Positions 46,456-55,322 of a DNA stretch of 64,000 bases are shown here, in pieces. Origin of the DNA: Aquabacter sp. L1I39 (GTDB taxonomy: Bacteria; Pseudomonadota; Alphaproteobacteria; Rhizobiales; Xanthobacteraceae). Location of the stretch: positions 4,797,597-4,861,596 of the forward strand of contig NZ_CP072392.1 in the NCBI RefSeq assembly GCF_017742835.1, in the 5' to 3' direction. The notes under the pieces were generated by a model, which saw nothing but the letters and a program-made list of their open reading frames with translations, was not told where the DNA came from and searched no databases. The position numbers and the translations under genes are program-made. Position 1 is the stretch's first letter. Each line of letters opens with the position of its first letter.

Positions 46456-47163
46456 ATGTTCATCGTGCTGAGCCTTCTGGCGGGGCTGCTCACCATCCTC
46501 AATCCCTGCGTGCTGCCGCTGGTACCGGTGATCATTGCCGGAGCGGCGGCGTCCAACCGGCTCGGCCCTGCAGCCCTCGCGCTGGGCTTGGCGCTGAGCT
46601 TCGCCATCAGCGGCACGGTTCTGGCAAGCGCGGGAATCGAGTTCGGAGAATGGTGGCCGCTGCGGGCTACGGCGGCCCTGCTTCTGCTCGGCACCGGCCT
46701 TGCCTTGCTGGTGCCGGCCCTCGGCGCACGCCTTTCGGCCCTGGCCGAGCCGATGGCCGGCCTCGCCAGCCGCCTCTCAGGTCGCCTTCCGCCCGGCCTT
46801 GTTGGCCAGTTCGGCACAGGCGCGCTGCTGGGGCTAGCCTGGGCACCGTGCATCGGGCCGACGCTGGGGGCGGCTTTCGTTCTGGCGGCCGCGGAAGGCA
46901 CGCGTCTGGCCGCGACCCTCTCCATGGCGGTCTTCGGGTTCGGCGCCGGCGTTTCGCTTCTGGCCGCCGGCTACGGCATGCGCCATCTCACCGGTGCGGG
47001 GAAGTCGCGGGTGGCGGGCATCTCGTCCACGTCCCGGCGGATATTCGGCTTCGCGCTGAGCCTTGTGGCCCTCCTGATCCTCACCGGCGGTGACAAGGTG
47101 ATCGAGGGCGCCATCGTGCAAGCGCTTCCCAACTGGTTCGTGACCTTGGCCACGCGCGTGTGA
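46456..47163 (+). CDS. CcdA/DsbD-type transmembrane thiol reductant transporter
   Basis: A 235-aa inner-membrane protein with six predicted helices. The two conserved cysteines sit in proline-framed motifs, LNPCVLPLVP (Cys18) and WAPCIGPTLG (Cys132), the pair that relays electrons from cytosolic thioredoxin to periplasmic partners. No periplasmic thioredoxin domain is fused, unlike full DsbD; the exported thioredoxin encoded just upstream would supply that function. The start ATG at 46456 has a modest TGAGGCCGCGCT. A terminator follows directly. Confidence 0.9.
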   Translation: MFIVLSLLAGLLTILNPCVLPLVPVIIAGAAASNRLGPAALALGLALSFAISGTVLASAGIEFGEWWPLRATAALLLLGTGLALLVPALGARLSALAEPMAGLASRLSGRLPPGLVGQFGTGALLGLAWAPCIGPTLGAAFVLAAAEGTRLAATLSMAVFGFGAGVSLLAAGYGMRHLTGAGKSRVAGISSTSRRIFGFALSLVALLILTGGDKVIEGAIVQALPNWFVTLATRV

Positions 47164-47175
47164 GCCCGCAAACGA

Positions 47176-47201
47176 AAACAGGCCCCGCGAGGGGCCTGTT
47201 T
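47176..47201. terminator. bidirectional terminator between ccdA-like gene and petC
   Basis: An AAACAGGCCCC-GCGA-GGGGCCTGTTT hairpin (11-bp stem). It has T-rich flanks in both directions and lies between convergent genes, ending the petABC transcript on the minus strand. Confidence 0.88.
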
Positions 47202-47222
47202 CAGGTCGGCAATGACAGGCGC

Positions 47223-48059
47223 TCAGTGCGCCACGTCCTTCCAGATTTTCTTCTTGGTGAAATAGAGCAGCCCCGCCAGGACCACCAGGAAGATCATGAC
47301 CTGGAAGCCCATGCGCTTGCGCGCATCAAGGTGCGGCTCGGCCATCCACATCATGAAGGCAGACACATCACGGGAATACTGGTCCACCGTCTGGGGCGTG
47401 CCGTCCGTATATTCCACCTGCCCGTCGCTCAAGGGCTTGGGCATGGCGATCTGGTGGCCGGGGAAATACTTGTTGTAGTGCAGGCCCGGCTGCACGGTGG
47501 TGCCCTCCGGCGGCTCCACATAGCCGTTCAGCAGTGCGTGGATATAGTCCACGCCGTGCTCCTGATACTGGATGAAGGCGTCGGTGATGAAGCCGGGGAA
47601 ACCCACATGGTAGGAGCGGGCCTTGGCGAGCACCGAGAAGTCCGGCGGATAGGCCCCACCATTGGCCGCGCGCGCGGCCTGATCATTGGGGAAGGGCGAA
47701 GGCCAATGGTCTGACAGACGGCCCGGGCGCTGGAACATGTCGCCCTGGTCGTTCGGTCCGTCCGTGATCTGATATTCCGCCGCCACCGCCTTGGCCTGCG
47801 CCTCCGAGAAGGAGGGGCCGCCGGGCTGGGCGAGATTGCGGAAATAGAGGTAATTGGCCGAGTGGCAGGCGGCGCAAACTTCGCGGAACACCTTGAAGCC
47901 ACGCTGAAGCTGCGCCGTGTCGTACAGGCCGAAGGGCCCGGCGAACGACCAGGATTCGCGGTGGGGGCGGTCATCATGCCCGCCCTCCGCCGCCCGGGCG
48001 GGGGCCCCGAACAGGAGGGCCGCCGCGACCGCGCCGAAGAGAATGCTGCGCTTGATCAT
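47223..48059 (-). CDS. petC: ubiquinol-cytochrome c reductase, cytochrome c1
   Basis: The cytochrome c1 subunit of the bc1 complex, passing electrons from the Rieske protein to cytochrome c in the periplasm. The 278-aa protein has a signal peptide ending ARA (residue 23), the haem-binding VCAACH (Cys62, Cys65, His66), the axial Met in QIAMPKPL near 207, and a C-terminal anchor helix (GFQVMIFLVVLAGLLYF) with a basic KKK stop-transfer. It is the last gene of petA-petB-petC, 18 nt after petB, with a terminator beyond. Confidence 0.96.
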   Translation of the reverse strand: MIKRSILFGAVAAALLFGAPARAAEGGHDDRPHRESWSFAGPFGLYDTAQLQRGFKVFREVCAACHSANYLYFRNLAQPGGPSFSEAQAKAVAAEYQITDGPNDQGDMFQRPGRLSDHWPSPFPNDQAARAANGGAYPPDFSVLAKARSYHVGFPGFITDAFIQYQEHGVDYIHALLNGYVEPPEGTTVQPGLHYNKYFPGHQIAMPKPLSDGQVEYTDGTPQTVDQYSRDVSAFMMWMAEPHLDARKRMGFQVMIFLVVLAGLLYFTKKKIWKDVAH

Positions 48060-48077
48060 TGCTCTGTGCGCTCCCGA

Positions 48078-49349
48078 TCAGCCCTTGGTGTGGGGGGCGG
48101 AGGCCCCGGCCACGACGGTCGCCCCACCCTTGGCGAGAACCGCATCGGCGATGGAGGCCGGCAGCGGCTTCGGCTTCTCGAACAGGCCGAGCAGCGGGAG
48201 GATCACGAGGAAGTGGACGAAATAGTAGACGGTTAGAATGCGAGAGGCGATCACGTAGCCGCCTTCGGCCGGCTGGGAACCCAGATAGCCGAGCCCCACC
48301 GACACCACCACGAAGATCCAGAAGAACTGGCGATAGAGCGGACGATAGCGGGCCGAGCGTACCTTGGAGGTGTCAAGCCAAGGCAGGAAGGCCAGCACCG
48401 CAATGGCGCCGAACATGGCCAGCACCCCGCCGAGCTTGTCCGGCACCGAACGCAGGATCGCATAGAAGGGCAGGAAGTACCATTCCGGCACGATGTGCGC
48501 AGGGGTCGAGAGCGGATTGGCCGGGATGTAGTTGTCGGAGTGGCCGAGATAATTGGGAATGTAGAAGATGAACCAGGCGAAGAAGATCAGGAACACCACC
48601 GTGGCGAAGATGTCCTTGACCGTCGCATAGGGCGTGAAGGGCACCGTGTCCTTGGCGACGCTCTTCACATCCACACCCGCCGGGTTGTTCTGACCCACAT
48701 GATGCAGTGCCCAGATATGCAGGCCGACCACGCCCGCGATCATGAAGGGCAGCAGGTAATGCAGGGCGAAGAAGCGGTTCAGCGTGGGATCACCCACCGA
48801 ATAGCCGCCCCACAGCCACTGCACGATGGTTTCGCCGATCCAGGGAATGGCGGAGAACAGGTTAGTGATGACGGTGGCGCCCCAATAGGACATCTGGCCC
48901 CAGGGAAGCACATAGCCCATGAAGGCCGTGGCCATCATCAGCAGGTAGATGATGACGCCGAGGATCCACAGCACTTCGCGGGGCGCCTTGTAGGAGCCGT
49001 AATACAGGCCGCGGAAGATATGGATGTAGACGGCGACGAAGAACATGGAGGCGCCGTTGGCGTGGATGTAGCGGATGAGCCATCCGAAATCCACGTCGCG
49101 CATGATGTGCTCGACCCGGGCAAATGAGATCGGCGCATAGGCCGTGTAGTGCATGGCAAGGACCACGCCGGACACGATCTGGCAGATCAGCATGAACGTC
49201 AGGATGGCCCCGAACGTCCACATATAATTGAGGTTCTTGGGGGTCGGATAGGCGACGGCGGAGGAATGGGCGAGCCCAATGAGCGGCAGGCGGCTTTCAA
49301 ACCAGCGCGCCACCTTGCCCTTGGGCTGGTAGGTGGAATGTCCTTCCAT
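48078..49349 (-). CDS. petB: ubiquinol-cytochrome c reductase, cytochrome b
   Basis: The membrane core of the bc1 complex, carrying both haems b and the Qo/Qi quinone sites. The 423-aa protein has eight predicted helices. The haem-ligand histidines are recognisable in [20 protein letters not shown] and in [20 protein letters not shown]; the Qo-site PEWY motif is in [20 protein letters not shown]. It is a full-length fused cytochrome b, not the split b6/IV form. It begins 33 nt after petA and is followed by petC, the standard fbcFBC order. Confidence 0.97.
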   Translation of the reverse strand: MEGHSTYQPKGKVARWFESRLPLIGLAHSSAVAYPTPKNLNYMWTFGAILTFMLICQIVSGVVLAMHYTAYAPISFARVEHIMRDVDFGWLIRYIHANGASMFFVAVYIHIFRGLYYGSYKAPREVLWILGVIIYLLMMATAFMGYVLPWGQMSYWGATVITNLFSAIPWIGETIVQWLWGGYSVGDPTLNRFFALHYLLPFMIAGVVGLHIWALHHVGQNNPAGVDVKSVAKDTVPFTPYATVKDIFATVVFLIFFAWFIFYIPNYLGHSDNYIPANPLSTPAHIVPEWYFLPFYAILRSVPDKLGGVLAMFGAIAVLAFLPWLDTSKVRSARYRPLYRQFFWIFVVVSVGLGYLGSQPAEGGYVIASRILTVYYFVHFLVILPLLGLFEKPKPLPASIADAVLAKGGATVVAGASAPHTKG

Positions 49350-49382
49350 GGGGAGCCAACCTTTGTTGGGGGCGACGCGGCG

Positions 49383-49907
49383 TCAGCCGATCACGATCTT
49401 GGTGTCGGAGAGGAACTGATAGGGCGGAACCGGCAGGTTGAGCGGCGCCGGCCCGACGCGCACGCGGCCGGACGAGTCGTATTGGGAACCGTGGCAAGGG
49501 CAGAACCAGCCGTCATAATTGCCCTGGTGGCCGAGCGGAACGCAGCCCAGATGCGTGCAGATGCCCACGACCACCAGCCAATTGTCATGGCCAGCCTTCA
49601 CCCGGTCCTGGTCGGTCTGGGGATCGATGAGCTGGCTCAGCGGCACCGCGCGCGCCAGTTCCACATCCTTGGCTGCACGATTGAAGATGAAGATCGGCTT
49701 GCCGCGCCACTGCACGGTTACGATCTGGCCTTCAGAGATGGGGGAAAGATCGACTTCCGTGGTCGAGAGAGCGAGCACCGAACGGTCGGGCTGGAGCTGG
49801 GCGATGAAGGGCCAGACCATTCCCGCCACACCGACGGCGCCCACGGCGCCGGTCGCGATGTAGAGGAAGTCCCGGCGGTTGGTTCCCGTCGTCTCCGTAT
49901 GTGCCAC
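49383..49907 (-). CDS. petA: ubiquinol-cytochrome c reductase, Rieske iron-sulfur subunit
   Basis: The 2Fe-2S subunit that takes the first electron from ubiquinol in the bc1 complex. The 174-aa protein has a Tat-type N-terminal anchor with RRDF (residues 11-14) and the hydrophobic stretch to about 36, then the Rieske fold with CTHLGC (Cys117, His119) and CPCHGS (Cys136, His139). The start is a GTG at 49907 with GGAGGAAAAGCACC ahead; the frame is open to 50060, but that part lacks family sequence. First gene of the petABC operon. Confidence 0.96.
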   Translation of the reverse strand: MAHTETTGTNRRDFLYIATGAVGAVGVAGMVWPFIAQLQPDRSVLALSTTEVDLSPISEGQIVTVQWRGKPIFIFNRAAKDVELARAVPLSQLIDPQTDQDRVKAGHDNWLVVVGICTHLGCVPLGHQGNYDGWFCPCHGSQYDSSGRVRVGPAPLNLPVPPYQFLSDTKIVIG

Positions 49908-50470
49908 GGTGCTTTTCCTCCCTGTCCGACCCTCGGACCCTGCCGCGCAGCGAATTTTGGGGCAGCTCACGCCGATTGCCCCGGTCAGCGCGCGGCGAGA
50001 GGCCGAGTGCAACAGCTCCGCATGACGCCCAGCGCCACCTTCTAGTGTCTCTAATTGCACCCTCTTTTTTCCTTGTCCAGATCAGGACTGTGCGGCACGC
50101 CGTCCCGTCCGACGCCAGCAAATGCGCGGCTTTGACGCAGGTGCGGGAATGGTGCGCTGCACACAATCGCGCAGCGGCATTCCGCGGCGCCATCCGGCAC
50201 CTCCGGCAAAGCGAAGAAGCGGTCCAAAGACGTGCGCCAGGACGAGTGCCGGCGCATCATATTCTCGCCCCCGACGGCGCCCCGGACTGCCGGTGTGCAG
50301 GTCCCGCGCCTCCCTGCGCTTTGTCCGGCACCCGCTTGATTTTTGATCGGTGCTGGCGTCTGTCGCCTCATGGCGCGACTTTGCCCCTCCCTTCCCTCCT
50401 CCTTGTCCCTGGCCAGCTCCCGGCGCCCCTCCGGAGCCATGGACGTTCCGGAACAAAAGAAGGGACAGCC
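49908..50470. other. divergent intergenic region petA / trmL
   Basis: About 560 bp between the divergent starts. It must include the petABC promoter and the trmL promoter. A slightly AT-richer stretch with a T6 run lies at 50040-50075. Open frames crossing it on both strands lack SDs and family matches. No structured RNA was recognised. Confidence 0.5.
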
Positions 50471-50944
50471 ATGATCCTTGCTCTTTATTGTCCCGACATC
50501 GCTCAGAATGCCGGCACCTGCCTCAGGACCGGTGCGTGCTTCGGCGTGCCCGTGCACATCGTCGAGCCGGCAGGCTTTCCGGTGGGCAACGCCGCCTTCC
50601 GGCGCGCGGGCATGGACTATGTGGACGCGGTCGAGTGGGTGCGGCACCCCTCCTTCGAGGCATTCAACGGGTGGCGGCGAAGCGAAGGGCGGCGGCTCGT
50701 GCTCTTCACCACGCGGGGCGCCTCCTCTTACGCCACGTTCCGCTTCCAGCCGGATGACGTGCTGCTGTTCGGTCGCGAATCGGCGGGCGTTCCGGATGCG
50801 GTGCATGCCTGTGCCGATGCGCGCCTGGTGATTCCCCTGCGGCCCGGCATGCGCTCCTTGAATGTGGCTGTCTCCGCCGGCATCGCATTGGCCGAGGGAC
50901 TGCGCCAGACGGACGCCTTCCCCCCTCTCCCCGCCAGCCCCTGA
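50471..50944 (+). CDS. trmL: tRNA (cytidine(34)-2'-O)-methyltransferase TrmL
   Basis: A SPOUT-family enzyme methylating the 2'-OH of the wobble base of tRNA-Leu isoacceptors. The 157-aa protein is the minimal TrmL form without an extra RNA-binding domain. Typical sequence includes LYCPDIAQNAGTCLRTGACF near residue 5, DDVLLFGRESAGVP near 98, and the C-terminal trefoil-knot SAM site IPLRPGMRSLNVAVSAGIAL near 121. The ATG at 50471 follows GAAGGGACAGCC. hemF follows about 180 nt downstream. Confidence 0.94.
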   Translation: MILALYCPDIAQNAGTCLRTGACFGVPVHIVEPAGFPVGNAAFRRAGMDYVDAVEWVRHPSFEAFNGWRRSEGRRLVLFTTRGASSYATFRFQPDDVLLFGRESAGVPDAVHACADARLVIPLRPGMRSLNVAVSAGIALAEGLRQTDAFPPLPASP

Positions 50945-51127
50945 GGCTCGCCCGTCCCGCTCGAAGCGGTCTGGCGACCACCGGTGAGGCGCTGGCCGCA
51001 CGCGGCGGGCGCGCCCAAGATTGGCAGGTTCCCGACGCACGTGCTCGGGCAACGAGCGAGAAGTTTGATAGACAGGTCGTACCGGACGCCCGCCGTCCAC
51101 GACGCCAGGAGATCGCCAGGAGCCCCC

Positions 51128-52012
51128 ATGCTGCCGCCCGATATCGAAGATCGCAAAGCCCGAGCCCGTGCCTGGTTCGAGGAATTGCAGGGCCGGATCA
51201 TTGCCGCCTTCGAAGCGCTTGAGCAGGAGGCACCCGCTGACCTTTATCCAGCCGCCCCCTCTTCCTTCTTGCGCACCCCCTGGTCCCGCACCGACCATTC
51301 GGGCGCGCCGGGGGGAGGCGGCACCATGGCCATGATGCATGGCCGTCTGTTTGAAAAGGTGGGCGTCCATACCTCCACGGTGTATGGCGAGTTCGCGCCG
51401 GAGTTTCGTGCCCAGATTCCCGGCGCGTCGGAAGATCCGCGCTTCTGGGCGTCCGGCATCTCACTCATCGCCCACATGACCAATCCTCATGTGCCCGCCG
51501 TGCACATGAACACGCGATTCGTGGTGACGACGAAGTCCTGGTTCGGCGGCGGGGCCGACCTCACCCCCGTGCTCGACCGGCGCCGCACCCAGGATGATCC
51601 GGACACGCGCGCCTTCCACGCGGCTATGGAAGGGGCCTGTGCCGGACATGAGGTGGCCGATTACCCGCGCCTGAAGGCCTGGTGCGACGAATATTTCTTC
51701 CTCAAGCACCGCAACGAGGCGCGCGGTATTGGCGGCATCTTCTATGATTGGCTCGATAGCGGGTCGTTCGATGCGGATTTCGCTTTCACCCAGGATGTGG
51801 GCCGTGCCTTTCTCGACATCTACCCTGCCTTGGTGCGCGCGAACGTCTCGATACCTTGGACCGAGGCGGATCGCGAGGAGCAATTGGTGCGGCGCGGGCG
51901 CTATGTGGAGTTCAACCTGCTCTATGACCGCGGCACCATTTTCGGCCTGAAGACGGGCGGCAACATCGCCTCCATCCTATCCTCCATGCCGCCCCTGGTG
52001 AAATGGCCCTGA
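51128..52012 (+). CDS. hemF: oxygen-dependent coproporphyrinogen III oxidase
   Basis: Decarboxylates coproporphyrinogen III to protoporphyrinogen IX using O2 (haem synthesis). The 294-aa length matches HemF. The signature [18 protein letters not shown] is at about residues 114-131, followed by [12 protein letters not shown] (metal and substrate site) near 138 and [19 protein letters not shown] near 192. The C-terminal [19 protein letters not shown] is conserved. The ATG at 51128 has GCCAGGAGCCCCC. Its presence indicates aerobic growth, consistent with the bc1 operon nearby. Confidence 0.96.
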   Translation: MLPPDIEDRKARARAWFEELQGRIIAAFEALEQEAPADLYPAAPSSFLRTPWSRTDHSGAPGGGGTMAMMHGRLFEKVGVHTSTVYGEFAPEFRAQIPGASEDPRFWASGISLIAHMTNPHVPAVHMNTRFVVTTKSWFGGGADLTPVLDRRRTQDDPDTRAFHAAMEGACAGHEVADYPRLKAWCDEYFFLKHRNEARGIGGIFYDWLDSGSFDADFAFTQDVGRAFLDIYPALVRANVSIPWTEADREEQLVRRGRYVEFNLLYDRGTIFGLKTGGNIASILSSMPPLVKWP

Positions 52013-52128
52013 CAGGGGCCGCCCGCCGCCGCGGATCCGCACCCATGGCCAGGGCCAGGGCGCGCCTTGTGTGATCGCAGTGTCATGGAAGCCCGCTATC
52101 GCATGGGCATCGCAGCGGAGTTGCTTCC

Positions 52129-52359
52129 ATGGCTATCGCCCCCGGTGAAATCGTCCAGTTGAAATCCGGCAGCCCGGCCCTGACCGTCGTGGCGGTCGAG
52201 GGGGAAAAGGTCGAAGTGGTGTGGTTCTCCGAGGAGGCCGGGGAATTCCGGTCCCAGTCGCTCCCCCTCGTGGCGCTTGACGAACTGGAAGTCGAGGAGT
52301 TCGAACTCGACGAGGATGACGAGGACGAGGACGAGGAAGAAGAAGCCGACAAAGACTGA
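52129..52359 (+). CDS. YodC/DUF2158-type small acidic protein
   Basis: A 76-aa protein. The first 50 residues form an SH3-like beta barrel resembling DUF2158 (GEIVQLKSGSPALTVVAVEG, VEVVWFSEEAGEFRSQSLPL), which recognises no known ligand. The last 25 residues are almost purely Asp/Glu (from LEVEEFELDE on), an unusually acidic tail that could mimic nucleic acid or bind a basic partner. The ATG at 52129 has GCGGAGTTGCTTCC. It is isolated between hemF and the convergent cca. Confidence 0.78.
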   Translation: MAIAPGEIVQLKSGSPALTVVAVEGEKVEVVWFSEEAGEFRSQSLPLVALDELEVEEFELDEDDEDEDEEEEADKD

Positions 52360-52389
52360 GGGACGCGGCGTTCGCTTCCCTTTGCGGTT

Positions 52390-53619
52390 TCAGCCCCCAC
52401 GCTCGGCAAGCACGGTGGAGAGGATGTTCTCCACCGTTTCCATTTCGTCGGGAAAATCCAGCGCACGCCAAAGGCTCTCCGCCCGACGCAGGACGGCACC
52501 GAGGTGCGGTCCCGGGCTGATGCCTCGTGCCTGAAGGTCTGCGGCTCTGAAGGGTGATTTGGGCACCAACCAAGTGCGCACCACCCTGAGCGCTGCCCCC
52601 GCCGCCACAGCACTTTCCTCATCCCGCGCGGCCGCCTGAAGGATTACGTCCTGCGCCCCCAGCGCGCCCCGGTCATAGATGAGCCGCCGCGCATCCGCCG
52701 GGGATGACGGCATCGGACCGGCTTGCGCCATCCCCATCAGCCGCCCATGCTCGCTGTTGGAGAGCCGCAAACGCTCGCGCAGTCGATCCGCATCCTCCAC
52801 AATGCGGACCCCGACCGCTCCGAGCCTTCGCAGGGCACAGAGGGGCTCCTCAAGCGTCTCTTCCAGTCGCGCCATGCGGTCCAATGCGCTCAGATGGCCG
52901 ATGCCGCCCAGGACACGGTTCAGAAAGCCGGTCTCGCTCATCAGCCGGACCGTATCGGGCGCCCTGGGAGCCTTGAGCAATTTGATGATCTCTCGGCCGA
53001 TCCGCTCCCGGGAAAGGCGCGCCATGCCCTCCCTTTGCCGCAACGCCGCCCGCAGCGCCGCCGGATCCATGGCGCCCCGGCCATAGCCGGCATGGAAGCG
53101 GAACAGGCGCAGGATGCGAAGATGGTCCTCTCGGATGCGGGCTTCCGCATCACCGATGAAGCGAACCCGCCCCGCATCAAGGTCCGCCAGCCCTTCGACG
53201 AAATCGATCACCTCGCCATCGCGCCCGGCATAGAGCGCGTTCATGGTGAAGTCCCGGCGCAGCGCATCGGCGCGCCAGTCGCGACCGAATCGGACCACCG
53301 CGTGGCGCCCGTCGGTCTCCACGTCCTCGCGCAGTGTCGTCACCTCGAAGCCGATGCCGTCGGCGACAACGGTCACGGTGCCATGCTCAATCCCGGTGGG
53401 AATCGCCTTCAACCCGGCTCCCCGTGCCCGCCGCATCACTTCGGCCGGGTGCGCAGTGGTCGCCAGATCCACTTCTCCGGCCGGACGGCCGAGGAGCGCG
53501 TCCCGAACGGCGCCGCCCACGAGCCGCACTTCCTCCCCCTCGCCGTCGAGCACCGCCAGCACCCGGCGCAGCGGCGGGCTGTCCAGCCACGCAGAACCGG
53601 CGAGGGTCCGAACCGTCAC
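52390..53619 (-). CDS. cca: CCA tRNA nucleotidyltransferase / poly(A) polymerase family
   Basis: Adds or repairs the 3' CCA of tRNA. The 409-aa class II nucleotidyltransferase has VRLVGGAVRDALLGRPAGEV immediately followed by DLATTA (GG and metal DxD-type region, about residues 31-57), RRDFTMNALY near 140, and REDHLRILRLFRFHAGYG near 180. The start is a GTG at 53619 that overlaps the stop of the upstream DUF6111 gene (GTGA), without a strong SD, so translational coupling is likely. It is last in the DUF1285-nudix-DUF6111-cca operon. Poly(A) polymerase activity cannot be excluded. Confidence 0.93.
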   Translation of the reverse strand: MTVRTLAGSAWLDSPPLRRVLAVLDGEGEEVRLVGGAVRDALLGRPAGEVDLATTAHPAEVMRRARGAGLKAIPTGIEHGTVTVVADGIGFEVTTLREDVETDGRHAVVRFGRDWRADALRRDFTMNALYAGRDGEVIDFVEGLADLDAGRVRFIGDAEARIREDHLRILRLFRFHAGYGRGAMDPAALRAALRQREGMARLSRERIGREIIKLLKAPRAPDTVRLMSETGFLNRVLGGIGHLSALDRMARLEETLEEPLCALRRLGAVGVRIVEDADRLRERLRLSNSEHGRLMGMAQAGPMPSSPADARRLIYDRGALGAQDVILQAAARDEESAVAAGAALRVVRTWLVPKSPFRAADLQARGISPGPHLGAVLRRAESLWRALDFPDEMETVENILSTVLAERGG

Positions 53620-53876
53620 TTCAGCTGGCCCGGCTTGAAGACGCCGTCTTCCACCCGCGCAGGTGTATAATGAGCACCAGGCTTGGCCCCCCGCTCTTCC
53701 TCGAAAAAGAATAGCCCAGCGGCCACGAGCACCAGCGCCGCGAGCGACAGGAGCATGATCGCCTTCGGTGTCCAGTGCGCGAGGACGAGGGTCCGGTGGT
53801 TGAAATACATGAACGCCGCATAGGCAGCGAATGGCAGCAGGAACAGGCTTCCTTCGATCAGCAGCGCGCGCAGCAT
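53616..53876 (-). CDS. DUF6111-type small membrane protein
   Basis: An 86-aa protein with two predicted transmembrane helices (about residues 8-26 and 40-58, IMLLSLAALVLVAAGLFFF) and a C-terminal soluble tail ending HYTPARVEDGVFKPGQLK. The pattern and its position between a nudix gene and cca match DUF6111 as known from Hyphomicrobiales; function unknown. The ATG overlaps the upstream stop codon (TGATG) and its own stop overlaps the cca GTG, so all three are coupled. Confidence 0.82.
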   Translation of the reverse strand: MLRALLIEGSLFLLPFAAYAAFMYFNHRTLVLAHWTPKAIMLLSLAALVLVAAGLFFFEEERGAKPGAHYTPARVEDGVFKPGQLK

Positions 53877-54520
53877 CAGGCATAGACCCGTTCGTAGAGG
53901 TTTCTCAGCATCCCCGCGGTCGCTCCCCAGATGAAATGATCCTGGTAGGGCATGGCATAGAAATGACGCAGCACGCCATTGCGCAGCCCGGACTGGCGCT
54001 GATGGTTCGAGGGCGCCATCAGGAAGGTCAGCGGTACTTCGAAGGCGTCCTGCACCTCCGCCGGATTGATCTTGAGATGATAGTCTGGCGAAATCCGCGC
54101 CACCACCGGCACGATCCAGAAGTTGGTGCTGGAGAGATAGCCGTCGAGAAAACCGAGCGGCGTGATGAAGCCGGCTTCCAGACCCACCTCTTCCCAAGCC
54201 TCCCGCAGCGCCGCCGCCACCTCATCCCGGTCGCCGGGATCGATGCGGCCGCCGGGAAAGGCGATCTGTCCGGGATGGTGGGACAGCTTCTCCGAGCGCA
54301 GGGTCAGAAGCACCGTGGGCTGGGGCCGCGCCACCACGGGCACCAGCACGGCCGCATGGCGGGGCGCCCGCTGCGGGACGTGAAGCGCGGGGTCGTCGGA
54401 GAGGGAATGGTCGCCATTCACCTGCGCGCCCTCTGCCATGGGCGGGGGCGGCGCCTGCAGCAGCCGGCGGCGGGCGCGGGCGAGGAAATCCTCCAGCGGA
54501 TCAAGCGCGATCTCGCTCAT
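53876..54520 (-). CDS. Nudix hydrolase, CoA-pyrophosphatase type
   Basis: A 214-aa cytosolic hydrolase, most similar to coenzyme A diphosphatases (NudL-like). The extended family motif LRSEKLSHHPGQIAFPGGR precedes the Nudix helix ALREAWEEVGLEAGFI (about residues 105-120). The C-terminal FIWGATAGMLRNLYERVY is also typical. The first 50 residues are a variable leader. The start at 54520 overlaps the upstream DUF1285 stop (ATGA). The operon with DUF1285 and cca is common in alphaproteobacteria, though the functional link is unclear. Confidence 0.9.
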   Translation of the reverse strand: MSEIALDPLEDFLARARRRLLQAPPPPMAEGAQVNGDHSLSDDPALHVPQRAPRHAAVLVPVVARPQPTVLLTLRSEKLSHHPGQIAFPGGRIDPGDRDEVAAALREAWEEVGLEAGFITPLGFLDGYLSSTNFWIVPVVARISPDYHLKINPAEVQDAFEVPLTFLMAPSNHQRQSGLRNGVLRHFYAMPYQDHFIWGATAGMLRNLYERVYA

Positions 54521-55137
54521 GCGGAGGCTCGGTCGAGATCGGCAGCCGCCATCATGGGATAGAAGCGCCCGCCCGAAGCGACGCCGAACATGGCCACACC
54601 TTCCACTTCGCGCACCTCCCCCATATCGGCCAGCTCGATGAAGACCGACCGCGTCAGGCGTGCCTCCAGTCCTCGCCGCACATGCACATAGGGGCGCACG
54701 TCCCCCGCCGCGGCACCGACCGCGAAGCGCAGATCGTGGCCCGGACCGCACCGCACGATATCGTCGAGATTGGTGCGGAAGACCAGCACCGGGCCTTCCT
54801 CCATCTCTTCGCGTGCCACATCCACAGCCAGGAACGGCGCGTCTTCAACGGCCAGGCCGATTTTTTCGGCCGGCGTCTTCAGGACGAAGCGTGCCCCCTC
54901 GCGCGTCAGGACGGAGGCGAACAGGCGCACCAAAGCAGGCCGGCCGATGGGTGTACCGGCATAGAACCAGGTGCCGTCAGCGGCGATTCGCATGTCCATG
55001 TCGCCGCAATCGGGCGGATCCCACTTCTCCACCGGAGCGGGCCCCCGTCCACCGGCGGCGGAGGCGGCGGCAATCAGGCCATCGAGGCGCGAGGGCGTGG
55101 TCTGAGGCGACGGCGCACCGCCGGCAGGTTCTCCCAT
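54517..55137 (-). CDS. DUF1285 domain-containing protein
   Basis: A 206-aa soluble protein. After a 35-residue Ala/Gly/Pro-rich leader, it has the DUF1285 core: PPDCGDMDMRIAADGTWFYA, GTPIGRPALVRLFASVLTRE, LVFRTNLDDIV. Function is unknown; solved homologues form two-domain beta folds. The start ATG at 55137 has GAGAGGTGTCCC. First gene of a four-gene minus-strand operon, divergent from the MoxR operon, with 185 bp between the start codons holding both promoters. Confidence 0.88.
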   Translation of the reverse strand: MGEPAGGAPSPQTTPSRLDGLIAAASAAGGRGPAPVEKWDPPDCGDMDMRIAADGTWFYAGTPIGRPALVRLFASVLTREGARFVLKTPAEKIGLAVEDAPFLAVDVAREEMEEGPVLVFRTNLDDIVRCGPGHDLRFAVGAAAGDVRPYVHVRRGLEARLTRSVFIELADMGEVREVEGVAMFGVASGGRFYPMMAAADLDRASA

Positions 55138-55322
55138 GGGACACCTCTCAAGGAGTTGAGGGCCGCATCCGCTGATCGTGCGATGCGGCGTGTCGACGTG
55201 ACCCCAACTTATCGTAAGCTCGCACTTCTGCCCTCCGCGATCGGATCATTTCGCCGGGAGCGGATCGGGCTTTCTCTCGCCGCCTTTCGGCGAGAGGATG
55301 GCCGGCGAACGGGAGTGATGGC

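Noticed and set aside
50051..51370. Minus-strand 439-codon frame across the trmL/hemF region
   Set aside because: Antisense to trmL and hemF, low-complexity, no SD; shadow frame.
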